The translations under genes and the position numbers were made by a program. 64,000 nt of DNA from the NCBI RefSeq assembly GCF_000721605.1, contig NZ_JOIZ01000019.1, forward strand, positions 62,001 to 126,000. Direction: 5' to 3'. The notes beneath the pieces were generated by a model. That model was not told the DNA's origin. It saw nothing but the letters and a program-made list of their open reading frames with translations, and ran no database searches. Source of the stretch: Streptomyces sp. NRRL S-37 (lineage in GTDB: Bacteria; Actinomycetota; Actinomycetes; Streptomycetales; Streptomycetaceae). Shown in pieces: positions 49,849 to 58,567 of the stretch (the first letter of the stretch is position 1; each line of letters opens with the position of its first letter).

Positions 49849-50237
49849 CCGTCCCACCCGAAGAGCACGACGGCGACCATCGCCCCGGCCACCACCGCCA
49901 CCACAAGACTCAGCAGCGCCGGGAACCGCGACACCGGCAGATCCTCCCCCCGCCGCATCGCCCGCTCGCACCGCACCCAGTGGTTGACCGCCCGCAACGC
50001 GCACAACGCCCCCGCGGCCAGCAGCGCCAGCGCCAGCCCGACCCGCCACCCCCACCGCAGATCCGGCAGGAACTGGTCCACGGCGAACCCGCCCCCGATC
50101 AACGCGAGCGCGGTGCGCAGCCAGGCCAGGAACGTCCGCTCGTTCGCCAGCGAGAACCGGTAGTCGGGCGTGTCGCCCTCCCGCCGCACCTCGCCGGGCG
50201 CGAACCACAACCGAACGTTCCGCACAAAATCGATCAC
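49845..50237 (-). CDS. DUF202/YidH-family membrane protein, 130 aa
   Basis: RFSLANERTFLAWLRTALALIGGGFAVDQFL is the YidH/DUF202 signature, and there are three helices. It pairs with the following DUF202 gene (ends overlap by four bases). The pair is common in actinomycetes, and both copies probably form one complex. No substrate known. Confidence 0.85.
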   Translation of the reverse strand: MIDFVRNVRLWFAPGEVRREGDTPDYRFSLANERTFLAWLRTALALIGGGFAVDQFLPDLRWGWRVGLALALLAAGALCALRAVNHWVRCERAMRRGEDLPVSRFPALLSLVVAVVAGAMVAVVLFGWDG

Positions 50238-50312
50238 GCCGCGACCCTACCGGGGCCACCCCCGGCACCGGTCCGACGGCCGGGGACGAAGCCCCCGGCC
50301 GGCCCTCAGCCC

Positions 50313-50833
50313 TCAGCCCTCGGCCCGCCCCGCCCGGTACGCCGTGAGCCGCCGATACGCCGCCAGCCCGTCCGGAGTCCACTCCCACTCCCCGAGCCGC
50401 CGCTCCAGCTCCGCCTCCGGCAGGAAGTCCCCCAGGCCACCTCCTCCGGCTGCGGCCGTACGGGCCGGTCGCAGCGCACCTCGTACACCGCCGACCACCA
50501 GCTCCGGCCCGCCCCGCCGTCGTACAGGAACGTGAGGACGTGCTCGGGGCGCGGCAGCCCGCTCACGCCCAGCTCCTCCTCGGCCTCCCGCAGCGCCGCC
50601 TCGTCGTAGCTCTCGCCCGCGCCGACGACCCCGCCGACGAACATGTCGTACAGGGAGGGGAAGACCTGCTTGGCCGCGGTGCGGCGGTGGACGAAGATCT
50701 GCCCCTCGGCGTCCCGGACGAGGACGAAGGCGCAGCGGTGGCGCAGCCCCCGCGCGTAGGCCTCCCCGCGCGGGGACCGTCCGACCACCCGGTCGTTCTC
50801 GTCGACGATGTCGATGATCTCCTCAGCACTCAT
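50313..50833 (-). pseudogene. NUDIX hydrolase (YfcD-like), frameshifted near its 3' end
   Basis: The start MSAEEIIDIVDENDRVVG is at 50833. A full NUDIX box GX5EX7REUXEEXGU reads GVVGAGE ... REAEEELGV. The frame is intact to EVAWG, then a run of five G (50429-50433 on the minus strand) breaks it. Reading one base back in the next frame restores DFLPEAELERRLGEWEWTPDG, ending at 50313; the unshifted frame instead gives a basic stretch ending at 50306. One G appears to be missing. It is either a sequencing error in a homopolymer or a real mutation that removes the last about 40 residues. Confidence 0.8.
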
Positions 50834-51088
50834 ACGTCCATCCAAGCAGCGGCGGTCCGTGCCCGGCCGCATACTCCATCCGGGTGGCCTTCCGGCCCCG
50901 GATGTCACAAGTAGCCCGTTCATGACCACAGTTGACGCGAGTAACACCCGGGACGCCCTTGACGTGATCCGTTGGCTGACGGTTTGCTGTCTGTGATCAG
51001 CTCATGGCAATCGGCAGCCGACCACTGCCGCACCGGCCACCCGCCGTGAGCCGGCGACCACAAGAAGAGCGCGTGAGGAAGTCCCGCG

Positions 51089-52039
51089 GTGCCCCCACCC
51101 CCGCCTCCCCTCGGCCGCGCCCGCAGACGGGCGGCACAGGCCTTCGACGAGGCCCTCGACGACGCCGAACTCGTCACCGCGCGGACCGCGCTGGCACAGG
51201 GCCGCTGGCAGAACACCCGCTCGCTGCTGGTCCGTACGGGGGAGGACTGGGACCGCCGGGGCCACCGGATCACGGTGCTCGCACGGGAGACGTACTGCGC
51301 CGCCTGGGCCCGCGAGTGGCTGCTCGCCGAACCCGACTCCGCTGACGCGTCCGTGCTGCTCGCCCTGGCCCAGGTGCGGCGCGCGCTGCGCGGCAAGGAG
51401 AAGCCGGCCCGTGCCCGCGAGGCCTGTCACCGGGCGGCGGAGCTGGTGCCCGCCGACCCCACCCCCTGGCTCGGGCTGCTCCTGCTGGAGTGCGCCCAGG
51501 GGGCCGAGGGGGACGTGGTCCGGCTCTTCGAGCAGATCCGCACCCGGTACGCGGACCACCACCACGCCCACCACCTGGTGGTCTCCTGGCTCGCCGAACG
51601 CCGTGTGGAGGCGGGCCCCGACCCGCTGCACGAGGTGTACGACTTCGCCGGCTGGGCCGCCGAACAGGCGCCCGCCGACTCCCCGCTGGCGGTCCTGCCG
51701 GTCATCGCGCACGCCGAGCGCTACCGCGCCCTGGCCGCCGCCGGGCACGAACCCGCCGACCCGGTCGCCTCCGGCCACTGGGTCGGCCGCCGCGCCCGGC
51801 AGGTGATGAGGGCCGCCTTCGACTGGTGGCTGGAGTGGGAGCACGAAGGCCACCCGCGCCGCCTGGTCGACCTCAACTTCCTCGCCCACGCCAAGGTCTG
51901 CGAGGGCCGGGGCGCCGAGGCCGCCGCCCTCTTCCACCGCATCGGAGACCACGCCACACCCACCCCTTGGTCGTACCCCGACCGTGACGCCCTGACCGCC
52001 TTCCGCACCGCCCGTGCCGCAGCCCTGGGCACGGTCTGA
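51089..52039 (+). CDS. TPR-like helical hypothetical protein, 316 aa
   Basis: Mostly helical with repeated helix pairs (LVTARTALAQGRWQNTRSLLVRTGEDW, VLLALAQVRRALRGKE, ACHRAAELVPADPTPWLGLLLLECAQG, LFEQIRTRYADHHHAHHLV), consistent with a TPR-type solenoid. No signal or membrane segment. The GTG start at 51089 has GAGG upstream. I recall similar Streptomyces proteins without known function. The preceding 255 bases hold possible TTGACG elements (near 50951 and 50970) but no convincing full promoter. Confidence 0.75.
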   Translation: MPPPPPPLGRARRRAAQAFDEALDDAELVTARTALAQGRWQNTRSLLVRTGEDWDRRGHRITVLARETYCAAWAREWLLAEPDSADASVLLALAQVRRALRGKEKPARAREACHRAAELVPADPTPWLGLLLLECAQGAEGDVVRLFEQIRTRYADHHHAHHLVVSWLAERRVEAGPDPLHEVYDFAGWAAEQAPADSPLAVLPVIAHAERYRALAAAGHEPADPVASGHWVGRRARQVMRAAFDWWLEWEHEGHPRRLVDLNFLAHAKVCEGRGAEAAALFHRIGDHATPTPWSYPDRDALTAFRTARAAALGTV

Positions 52040-52096
52040 CCCCGACCCCACCCCCCCCGCCCACCGCAACCACCACCGACCAAGGACGGTCTCGAG

Positions 52097-53647
52097 ATGA
52101 CGACGGACAGTTCGAGCACTTCGAGCAGGAGCAGAGCGGCAGCCGACGGCATCAGCACCTTCAAGGGACAGGAGCGCGCCCTGCGTGCCGACCGCCTCGG
52201 CACGGGGGGCCTGCTGCTCTCCGTCCTCGCCGCGACCGCCCCCCTCATGGTGGTCGCAGGTGTCATGCCCACCACATTCGCGGTGATGGGCATCGTCGGC
52301 CAGCCGCTGCTCTTCGTGATCCTCGGCGTCGTACTGGTCCTCTTCAGCCTCGGCTACGCCGAGATGAGCCGGCACGTCCACAACGCCGGCGCCTTCTACG
52401 CCTACATCTCCCGCGGACTCGGCGGCACCGCCGGAGCGGGCGCCGCCCTGGTCGCGCTCGTCGCCTACAACGCCCTCCAGGTCGGCATCTACGGCATCTT
52501 CGGCTTCGAGGTCTCCGGCCTCCTCGCCACCTACGCCGACCTCGAGGTCGCCTGGTGGATACCGGCGCTGGCGGCCGTCCTCGCCGTCGGCGCGCTGGGC
52601 TGGCTGAAGATCGACGTCAACGCGCGCGTGCTCGGCGTGCTGCTGGTCATCGAGGTGCTGCTGGTCGTCGTCTTCGACATCGCCGCCGTCGCCGACCCCG
52701 GCACGGAGGGCCTGTCCCTGCACGCCTTCGACCCGGACACGCTCACCGGCGCCGGCGTCGGCACCGCCCTGTGCTTCTGCATCGCCGCCTTCCTCGGCTT
52801 CGAACAGGCCCCCGTCTACGCCGAGGAGACCAGCAAGCCGCACGAGGTCGTACCGCGTGTGATGTTCCTCGCGGTCACCGGCGTCGCCGTCTTCTTCGCC
52901 CTCAGCAGCTGGGCGCTCACCGTCGCCACCGGCCCCGCCGGGATCATCGGCGCCTCCCAGGAGCAGAGCGCCGGCCTGCTGTTCTTCCTCACCGAGGACC
53001 GGCTGGGCGGCACCTTCACCGACGTCCTGCACGTCCTCTTCGTGACCGGCATGTTCGCGGCCATGCTCAGCTTCCACAACGTCGTCGCCCGGTACGCCTT
53101 CGCCATGGGCCGCGAGGGCCTGCTGCCCGCCGCCTTCGGCCGCACCACCGGCACCAGCGGCGCCCCCGGCACCGGCTCCCTGCTCCAGACCGTCATCGCC
53201 GCCGTGCTCGTCCTCGCCTTCGCGCTCACCGACGACAAGCCCACCGGCGACCCGACCGCTCCGGTCCTGCACCTGTTCACCTGGGGCGGCAACGTCGGCG
53301 CGCTCGGCGTGATCGTGCTGATGGCGATCGCCTCCCTGTCCGTCGTCGTCTTCTTCGTCCGGCGCGGCGCCGCGGGCGCGCAGGGCTGGCGGCTGGCCAC
53401 CTCCGCGCTGGCGGGCATCGCCCTGGCCGTCATCGCGGGCTACACGGTCAAGGACTTCGACGTCTTGGTCGGCGCGGGCCCCGACTCCTCGCTGAGCTGG
53501 CTCCTCCCCGGCATCATCGGGCTCGCCCTGGTCGCCGGCCTGGTCCAGGGCGCGGTCCTGCGCGCCCGCGCCCCCGAGAAGCACGCCCGTATCGGGCTCG
53601 GCAACGAGGCGTTCCAGCTCGAGAAGGAGGCCGAGCGCACCTCGTAG
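52097..53647 (+). CDS. APC-family amino acid permease, 516 aa
   Basis: Twelve membrane helices; RADRLGTGGLLLSVLAATAPLMVVAGVMPTTF near the N-terminus and FLGFEQAPVYAEETSKPHEVVPRVM in the middle are typical of amino acid/polyamine permeases of the GabP/EutP-like group. GACGGTCTCGAG precedes the ATG. A terminator follows its stop at 53674. The substrate is not predictable. Confidence 0.9.
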   Translation: MTTDSSSTSSRSRAAADGISTFKGQERALRADRLGTGGLLLSVLAATAPLMVVAGVMPTTFAVMGIVGQPLLFVILGVVLVLFSLGYAEMSRHVHNAGAFYAYISRGLGGTAGAGAALVALVAYNALQVGIYGIFGFEVSGLLATYADLEVAWWIPALAAVLAVGALGWLKIDVNARVLGVLLVIEVLLVVVFDIAAVADPGTEGLSLHAFDPDTLTGAGVGTALCFCIAAFLGFEQAPVYAEETSKPHEVVPRVMFLAVTGVAVFFALSSWALTVATGPAGIIGASQEQSAGLLFFLTEDRLGGTFTDVLHVLFVTGMFAAMLSFHNVVARYAFAMGREGLLPAAFGRTTGTSGAPGTGSLLQTVIAAVLVLAFALTDDKPTGDPTAPVLHLFTWGGNVGALGVIVLMAIASLSVVVFFVRRGAAGAQGWRLATSALAGIALAVIAGYTVKDFDVLVGAGPDSSLSWLLPGIIGLALVAGLVQGAVLRARAPEKHARIGLGNEAFQLEKEAERTS

Positions 53648-53673
53648 GGGAGCTGATTACGGAAATCTGACGG

Positions 53674-53710
53674 GCACCCGCGTTCCCTGGTCCGACGGGG
53701 ACGCGGGTGC
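53674..53710 (+). terminator. Terminator of the APC permease gene
   Basis: GCACCCGCGT (53674-53683) pairs with ACGCGGGTGC (53701-53710). It begins 26 bases after the stop codon and ends 12 bases before the next start. Confidence 0.7.
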
Positions 53711-53722
53711 TCGAATGGAGGA

Positions 53723-54469
53723 GTGAACCCCGAACAGCCGCCACCGCCCCCCGACGAGGGGGACGCGCGAGGCAGGCCCATCGGCCGCCGTGTCTTCCTC
53801 GGCACCCTCGGCCTGGGCGCCCTTGGCGTGGCCACCGCGCCCACCCTGCAACGCGGCCTGGAATCCTTCCTCGCCGGAGCCTCCGACAAGGACCCCACCG
53901 GCCTGACCGGACTGCTCCCCAACGGCGGCGGCTTCCGCTACTACTCGGTCACCTCCTCCGTCCCGCGGAAGAACGCCGGCACCTACCGCCTCACGGTCGA
54001 CGGCCTCGTCGACCGCCCCGCCTCCTACACCCTGGCCGACCTGAAGGCCCTGCCGCAGACCCGCATGGTCCGCGACGTCCAGTGCGTCACCGGCTGGCGG
54101 GTGCCGGACACGCCGTTCGAGGGGGTGCGCCTGTCCCGGCTCCTGGACGCCGCGGGCGTACGCTCCTCGGCCGGCGCGGTGCGCTTCACCTGCTTCGACG
54201 GCGCCTACTCCGAGAGCCTCACCCTCGACCAGGCCCGCCGCGCCGACGTCCTGGTCGCCCTGCGCATGCGGGACGAGGACATCGGCCACGCCCACGGCGG
54301 CCCGGTCCGCCTCTACGTGGCCCCGATGTACTTCTACAAGTCGGCCAAGTGGCTCTCCGGCATCACCGTCACCGAGGACGTCGAACCCGGCTACTGGGAG
54401 GAGCGCGGCTACGACATCGACGCCTGGGTCGGCCGCTCGAACGGACGCGACGATGAGCCTACGAGCTGA
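53723..54469 (+). CDS. Periplasm-facing molybdopterin oxidoreductase (YedY/MsrP-like), 248 aa
   Basis: A Tat signal (RRVFLGTLGLGALGVATA) and a SUOX-type molybdopterin domain: VQCVTGW with the Mo ligand Cys121, RFTCFDGAYSESLTLDQA, GGPVRLYVAPMYFYKSAKWL. No Mo dimerisation domain, so it is the single-domain YedY type. Such enzymes reduce methionine sulfoxides of envelope proteins or other substrates. The next gene encodes a membrane cytochrome b that can supply electrons, as YedZ does for YedY. GTG at 53723 has GGAGG before it. Confidence 0.88.
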   Translation: MNPEQPPPPPDEGDARGRPIGRRVFLGTLGLGALGVATAPTLQRGLESFLAGASDKDPTGLTGLLPNGGGFRYYSVTSSVPRKNAGTYRLTVDGLVDRPASYTLADLKALPQTRMVRDVQCVTGWRVPDTPFEGVRLSRLLDAAGVRSSAGAVRFTCFDGAYSESLTLDQARRADVLVALRMRDEDIGHAHGGPVRLYVAPMYFYKSAKWLSGITVTEDVEPGYWEERGYDIDAWVGRSNGRDDEPTS

Positions 54470-55076
54470 CGCCCCGCCCACCGCCACCGCCGTACGGCGC
54501 TTCGGCCGCGCCCAGCGGTGGGCACACCGCGCCACGGCCGTCCTGATGGGCGTCTGCGTGGCCACGGCCGCCTGCCTCTACCTCCCCCAGCTCGCCCAGC
54601 TCGTGGGCCGCCGCGCCCTCGTCGTCACCCTCCACCAGTGGTCCGGGCTCGCCCTGCCCGTCCCCGTCCTCGCCGCTCTCGCCTCCCGCGCCTTCCGCGC
54701 CGACCTGGGCCGCCTCAACCGCTTCGGCCCGCACGACCGCGTCTGGCTGCGGGCCGCCCTGCGCCGCGACAAGCGCCCCGCGTCCCGCCCGGCGGGCAAG
54801 TTCAACGCCGGCCAGAAGGTCTACGCGGCCTGGATCGCGGGCGCCACCCTGGTGATGCTCGGCACCGGACTGCTGATGTGGTTCACCCACCTCACCCCGC
54901 TGGTGTGGCGCACCAGCGCGACCTTCGTCCACGACTGGCTGGCGCTGACCATCGGCATCGTCCTCGCCGGGCACATCGGCATGGCCCTGGCGGACCCCGA
55001 GGCCCGGCGCGGCATGCGCACCGGCTCCGTCGACCGCGACTGGGCGGAGCGCGAACACCCGCTGTGGCGCCCCTGA
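54453..55076 (+). CDS. Membrane cytochrome b domain protein, 207 aa
   Basis: Four predicted helices with His at RWAHRATAVLMG, LHQWSGLALPVPVL, FVHDWLALTIGIVLAGHIGM, likely axial haem ligands of a b-type cytochrome (cytochrome b561/NiFe-hydrogenase b-like). Its start lies 17 bases inside the molybdoenzyme gene, so it is translationally coupled. It would pass quinol electrons to the partner enzyme outside the membrane, the role of YedZ in E. coli although the sequence type differs. Confidence 0.85.
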   Translation: MSLRADAPPTATAVRRFGRAQRWAHRATAVLMGVCVATAACLYLPQLAQLVGRRALVVTLHQWSGLALPVPVLAALASRAFRADLGRLNRFGPHDRVWLRAALRRDKRPASRPAGKFNAGQKVYAAWIAGATLVMLGTGLLMWFTHLTPLVWRTSATFVHDWLALTIGIVLAGHIGMALADPEARRGMRTGSVDRDWAEREHPLWRP

Positions 55077-55101
55077 GACTCCGGCGCCCTGGAACGACAC
55101 G

Positions 55102-55136
55102 GGCCCACCCGCGCCCCGAGGGGGAGCGGGTGGGCC
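55102..55136 (+). terminator. Terminator between cytochrome b and gntP
   Basis: GGCCCACCCGC (55102-55112) pairs with GCGGGTGGGCC (55126-55136), 13-base loop. It lies between two converging genes and may serve both directions. Confidence 0.7.
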
Positions 55137-55179
55137 GTACGCGCACGGTCCTCAGCCGAATGCTCAGCTGAACGAACAG

Positions 55180-56577
55180 CTAAATGATCAGCGACAGCAG
55201 CAGCACCAGAGCACCGGCGACCACCGAGATGATCGTCTCCATGACCGACCAGGTCTTGATCGTCTGCCCGACGTTCAGCCCGAAGTACTCCTTCACCAGC
55301 CAGAACCCGGCGTCGTTGACATGGCTGAAGAACAGCGAACCCGCACCGATCGCCAGCACCAGCAGGGCCGCGTGCGTGGTCGACATGTCGGCGGCGAGCG
55401 GCGCCACCAGACCGGCCGCCGAGACGGTCGCCACCGTCGCCGAACCGGTCGCCAGCCGGATCGCCACCGCGATCAGCCAGGCCAGCAGCAGCGCCGGGAT
55501 CGACCAGTCCTCGGAGATCTCCAGGACCATCTGTCCCACACCGGTGTCGATCAGCGTCTGCTTGAAACCGCCACCCGCGCCGACGATCAGCAGGATGCCC
55601 GCGATCGGCGCGAGCCCCTTCTCGACCAGGGACGAGATCCGCTCCTTGCTGAACCCGGCGGGCATCCCCAGCGTGAAGATGCCGACCAGCACGGCCGCGA
55701 GCAGCGCGATCAGCGGGGAGCCGACCACGTCGAACACACGCTGCACGTGGTGCTCGGGGTCGTCGACGACGATGTCGACCAGCGCCTTGGCCAGCATCAG
55801 CACGACCGGCAGCAGGATCGTGGCCAGCGTCGCGCCGAAGCTCGGACGCTTCTCCAGGTCCTCGGAGGGCCGCTGCGGGATCATCCGCTCCGGGGCCGGG
55901 ACGTCCACCCAGCGGGCGGCGTACTTCGAGAACAGCGGACCGGCGATGACGACCGTCGGTACGGCGACGAGCACGCCCAGCGCCAGCGTCACACCGAGGT
56001 TGGCGCCGACGGCGTCGATCGCGACCAGCGGACCGGGGTGCGGCGGCACCAGACCGTGCATCACGGACAGACCGGCGAGCGCCGGGATGCCGATGCGCAT
56101 CAGGGAGTAGTTGCCGCGCTTGGCGACCATCAGCACCACCGGGATCAGCAACACCACGCCGACCTCGAAGAACAGCGGCAGACCGATCACCGAGGCGATC
56201 AGCACCATCGCCCACGGCATGGAACGGCCGCTCGCCTTGGCGAGGATGGTGTCGACGATCTGGTCGGCACCGCCGGAGTCGGCGAGCATCTTGCCGAGGA
56301 TCGCGCCGAGGGCGATCAGCACGCCCACACCGGCGACGGTGGAGCCGAGTCCGGCACTGAAGCTGGTGATCACCTTGTCGAGCGGCGCGCCGGCGAACGC
56401 GCCGAGCGCCAGCGTCCCGATGGTCAGCGACAGGAAGGCGTGCAGCTTGAACTTGGTGATGAGCAGGACGATGACGGCGATGCCCAGGAGCACGGCGATG
56501 CCCAGCTGGGCGTGGCCGGCCGAGGTGATCGGCTCGGGTGCGTCCGCTGCCAGCATCTCAACGCTGAGTCTGGTCAC
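55180..56577 (-). CDS. gntP: Gluconate:H+ symporter, GntP family, 465 aa
   Basis: About 12-14 helices with the family pattern: LGSTVAGVGVLIALGAILGKMLADSGGADQIVDTI, PLFFEVGVVLLIPVVL, PPHPGPLVAIDAVGANLGVTLALG and HVNDAGFWLVKEYFGL. The neighbour gntK (96 bases away, same strand) makes gluconate the likely substrate. Upstream of gntK a GntR gene is divergent. Confidence 0.93.
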   Translation of the reverse strand: MTRLSVEMLAADAPEPITSAGHAQLGIAVLLGIAVIVLLITKFKLHAFLSLTIGTLALGAFAGAPLDKVITSFSAGLGSTVAGVGVLIALGAILGKMLADSGGADQIVDTILAKASGRSMPWAMVLIASVIGLPLFFEVGVVLLIPVVLMVAKRGNYSLMRIGIPALAGLSVMHGLVPPHPGPLVAIDAVGANLGVTLALGVLVAVPTVVIAGPLFSKYAARWVDVPAPERMIPQRPSEDLEKRPSFGATLATILLPVVLMLAKALVDIVVDDPEHHVQRVFDVVGSPLIALLAAVLVGIFTLGMPAGFSKERISSLVEKGLAPIAGILLIVGAGGGFKQTLIDTGVGQMVLEISEDWSIPALLLAWLIAVAIRLATGSATVATVSAAGLVAPLAADMSTTHAALLVLAIGAGSLFFSHVNDAGFWLVKEYFGLNVGQTIKTWSVMETIISVVAGALVLLLSLII

Positions 56578-56673
56578 GGTGGTTCCCTTGTTTCTACGGG
56601 TTGGGGAGGAAACCGGGGAGGTGGGGGCGCCCCGGGAACTGGGGGTCCGGTCAGGGACCTACGGGGCCGGCTC

Positions 56674-57177
56674 TCAGAGGGCGTCCAGGGCGGCGGCCGC
56701 CCGCGCGGTGATCTCCTCGGGGCTGCCCGTCACGTCCACGGCGACTCCGGCCTCATCCGGCTCCAGCGGCTGGAGCGTGGCGAACTGGGAGTCGAGCAGC
56801 GCCGTGGGCATGAAGTGGCCCTGCCGGTGCGACATCCGGTCCTCGACGAGCGCGCGGTCACCGGAGAGGTGCACGAAGAGCACGCCGGGCGCGGCGGCCC
56901 GCAGCCGGTCGCGGTACGACCGCTTCAGCGCCGAGCAGCTGACCACCCCGCCGAGACCGGCCCGGCCGTGCGCCCAGTCGCCGATGGCGTCCAGCCAGGG
57001 CCACCGGTCGTCGTCGGTGAGCGGGGTACCGGCCGACATCTTGGCGATGTTGGCCGGCGGGTGGAAGTCGTCGCCCTCGGCGTACGGGACGCCGAACCGG
57101 GCCGCGAGCAGGGGACCGATGGTGGTCTTCCCGGTGCCCGCGACGCCCATGACCACGACGACATGGGGGGTCTTCAT
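56674..57177 (-). CDS. gntK: Gluconokinase, 167 aa
   Basis: P-loop GVAGTGKTT (11-19), EGDDFHPPANIAKM, PLTDDDRWPWL, and SCSALKRSYRDRLR: all gluconokinase features. It phosphorylates gluconate to 6-phosphogluconate for the pentose phosphate pathway. It lies just upstream of gntP on the same strand. Start ATG 57177 (MKTPHVVVVMGVAG) was chosen because the frame upstream is not conserved. Confidence 0.95.
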   Translation of the reverse strand: MKTPHVVVVMGVAGTGKTTIGPLLAARFGVPYAEGDDFHPPANIAKMSAGTPLTDDDRWPWLDAIGDWAHGRAGLGGVVSCSALKRSYRDRLRAAAPGVLFVHLSGDRALVEDRMSHRQGHFMPTALLDSQFATLQPLEPDEAGVAVDVTGSPEEITARAAAALDAL

Positions 57178-57202
57178 CGCTGCCTCACTGTCCGCTGTCT
57201 TC

Positions 57203-57280
57203 GTCGACACCTGATGTCGACGCAACTGAAGCTCATTAGGTACGACGAATTCAAGAGTCTGTGACATATAAGTCTGACTT
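57203..57280. promoter_or_regulatory. Candidate operators in the gntK-gntR intergenic region
   Basis: AAGTCTGACTT at 57270-57280 is an 11-base inverted repeat centred 33 bases upstream of the gntR -10 hexamer. GTCGAC occurs twice, at 57203-57208 and 57216-57221, 7 bases apart near the gntK start. AGTCTG is repeated at 57257. One of these is the likely binding site of the divergent GntR protein. Confidence 0.4.
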
Positions 57281-57302
57281 TTTGTTCCCGTGACCCGCCC
57301 CG

Positions 57303-57308
57303 TACTCT
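57303..57308 (+). promoter_or_regulatory. -10 hexamer of gntR, leaderless start
   Basis: TACTCT ends six bases before the ATG at 57315, so the first transcribed base is probably the A of the start codon. There is no ribosome site in between. Confidence 0.5.
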
Positions 57309-57314
57309 GAGTGC

Positions 57315-58016
57315 ATGAGCACCACGGGCCGGGGGCTGCACGGCCGCGTACTGGACACCCTCGGCCCCGAGATCACCGCCGGCGAGTACCCGCCCGGCAG
57401 CGTCCTGCGCACCGACGAACTCGCACAGCGCTTCGACGTGTCGCGCTCCGTGATGCGCGAGGTCGTCCGCGTCCTGGAGTCCATGCACCTGGTCGAGTCC
57501 CGCCGCCGTGTGGGCGTGACGGTCCTGCCGCCCCACGAGTGGAACGTGTACGACCCCCAGGTCATCCGCTGGCGCCTGGCCGGCGCGGACCGCCCCCGCC
57601 AGCTCCGCTCCCTCACGGTGCTGCGCTCGGCGATCGAGCCCGTCGCGGCCGGCCTGGCCGCCCGCCACGCCACCCCGGAGCAGTGCGCCGAACTCACCGA
57701 GTGCGCCCTCGGCATGGTCGCCAACTCCAGCGGCCACCGCCTGGAGGGCTACCTCCTCCACGACGTGGCGTTCCACCGCGTGATCCTGACCGCCTCCGGC
57801 AACGAGATGTTCGCCCGCCTCGGCGACGTCGTCGCCGAGGTGCTGTCCGGCCGCACCCACCACGACGTGATGTTCGAGGACCCCGACCCCGCCGCCGTCA
57901 CCCTCCACGTCCAGCTCGCCGAGGCGGTCCGCGAACGCGACCCCGCCCGCGCGGAGAAACTGACCCGCGAGATCACCGAGGGCGCCCTCCAGGAACTGGA
58001 CATCCTGGCGCCCTGA
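57315..58016 (+). CDS. gntR: Gluconate operon regulator, GntR/FadR subfamily, 233 aa
   Basis: Winged helix at about 8-75 (LHGRVLDTLGPEITAGEYPPGSVLRTDELAQRFDVSRSVMREVVRVLESMHLVES) and a FadR-type C-terminal FCD domain (LRSAIEPVAAGLAARHA; HDVAFHRVILTASGNEMFARL). The FCD His/Asp positions hold a metal. It is divergent from gntK/gntP and most likely represses them unless gluconate is present. Confidence 0.9.
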   Translation: MSTTGRGLHGRVLDTLGPEITAGEYPPGSVLRTDELAQRFDVSRSVMREVVRVLESMHLVESRRRVGVTVLPPHEWNVYDPQVIRWRLAGADRPRQLRSLTVLRSAIEPVAAGLAARHATPEQCAELTECALGMVANSSGHRLEGYLLHDVAFHRVILTASGNEMFARLGDVVAEVLSGRTHHDVMFEDPDPAAVTLHVQLAEAVRERDPARAEKLTREITEGALQELDILAP

Positions 58017-58044
58017 CGGCCGTACGGGGACGCCCCCGTGGAGG

Positions 58045-58419
58045 TCAGTCCAGGAACTCCCCGTCGACGTACACCCAGGCCCCGTCGACCCGCTCGAACC
58101 GGCTGCGCTCGTGCAGCGAACCGCCCCGGTAGGAGGCCCGGAAGGTCACCGTCCCGGTGGAGTGGAAGGCGGACCCGTCGCTCGTGTCCAGGACCTCCAG
58201 CCCGGTCCACCGCATCCCGGGATCGAAGTCGATCCGCTCCGGCCGCGTCCGCGGATGCCAGGTCCGCAGCAGATACGTACCGTCCCGCCGCACGAACGCG
58301 CAGTACCGCGACCGCATCAGCCGCTCGGCGGTGGGGGCGGCGGCGCTCCCGGAATGAAAGCGCCCGCAGCAGTCCTCGTACGCCTCGGGGAGCCCGCAGG
58401 GGCAGGAACGTGTGGTCAT
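58045..58419 (-). CDS. YchJ-family protein with SEC-C motif, 124 aa
   Basis: SEC-C zinc motif: Cys6, Cys8, Cys17, Cys18 (CPCGLPEAYEDCCGRFH) and an NTF2-like domain with TAERLMRSRYCAFVRRDGTYLLRTWHP and SFHSTG-like VTFRASYRGG. The family (UPF0225) is of unknown function. Start ATG 58419 follows from the position of the zinc motif; the longer frame upstream covers the region of the tRNA terminator. Confidence 0.9.
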   Translation of the reverse strand: MTTRSCPCGLPEAYEDCCGRFHSGSAAAPTAERLMRSRYCAFVRRDGTYLLRTWHPRTRPERIDFDPGMRWTGLEVLDTSDGSAFHSTGTVTFRASYRGGSLHERSRFERVDGAWVYVDGEFLD

Positions 58420-58441
58420 GGTCGGCCTCCGCGACAACGCC

Positions 58442-58473
58442 CGAGGGCCGCGACCTCGTGGTCGCGGCCCTCG
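58442..58473 (-). terminator. Terminator of tRNA-Leu
   Basis: A perfect 13-base-pair stem (58442-58454 with 58461-58473) with a 6-base loop begins 10 bases downstream of the tRNA 3' end on the minus strand. Confidence 0.8.
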
Positions 58474-58482
58474 CGCTTCATG

Positions 58483-58567
58483 TGTCCGAGGGGGGACTTG
58501 AACCCCCACGCCCGATAAAGGGCACTAGCACCTCAAGCTAGCGCGTCTGCCATTCCGCCACCCGGAC
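58483..58567 (-). tRNA. tRNA-Leu (anticodon GAG)
   Basis: An 85-base class II tRNA: acceptor stem GTCCGGG pairs with CTCGGAC (one G-U), discriminator A at 58483, long variable arm with CCCTTTATCGGG, T-arm GGTTCAAGT. The anticodon stem CTAGC/GCTAG encloses TTGAGGT, giving anticodon GAG (codons CTC, CTT). The CCA end is not encoded. Confidence 0.95.

Noticed and set aside
51002..53584. 860-codon frame on the minus strand
   Set aside because: Shadow of the APC permease gene and the TPR-like gene; no domain, no ribosome site, protein composition dominated by G, A, D, Q and E.
58483..58567. Integration site at tRNA-Leu
   Set aside because: No integrase gene nearby and no second copy of the tRNA 3' end was seen in the window.
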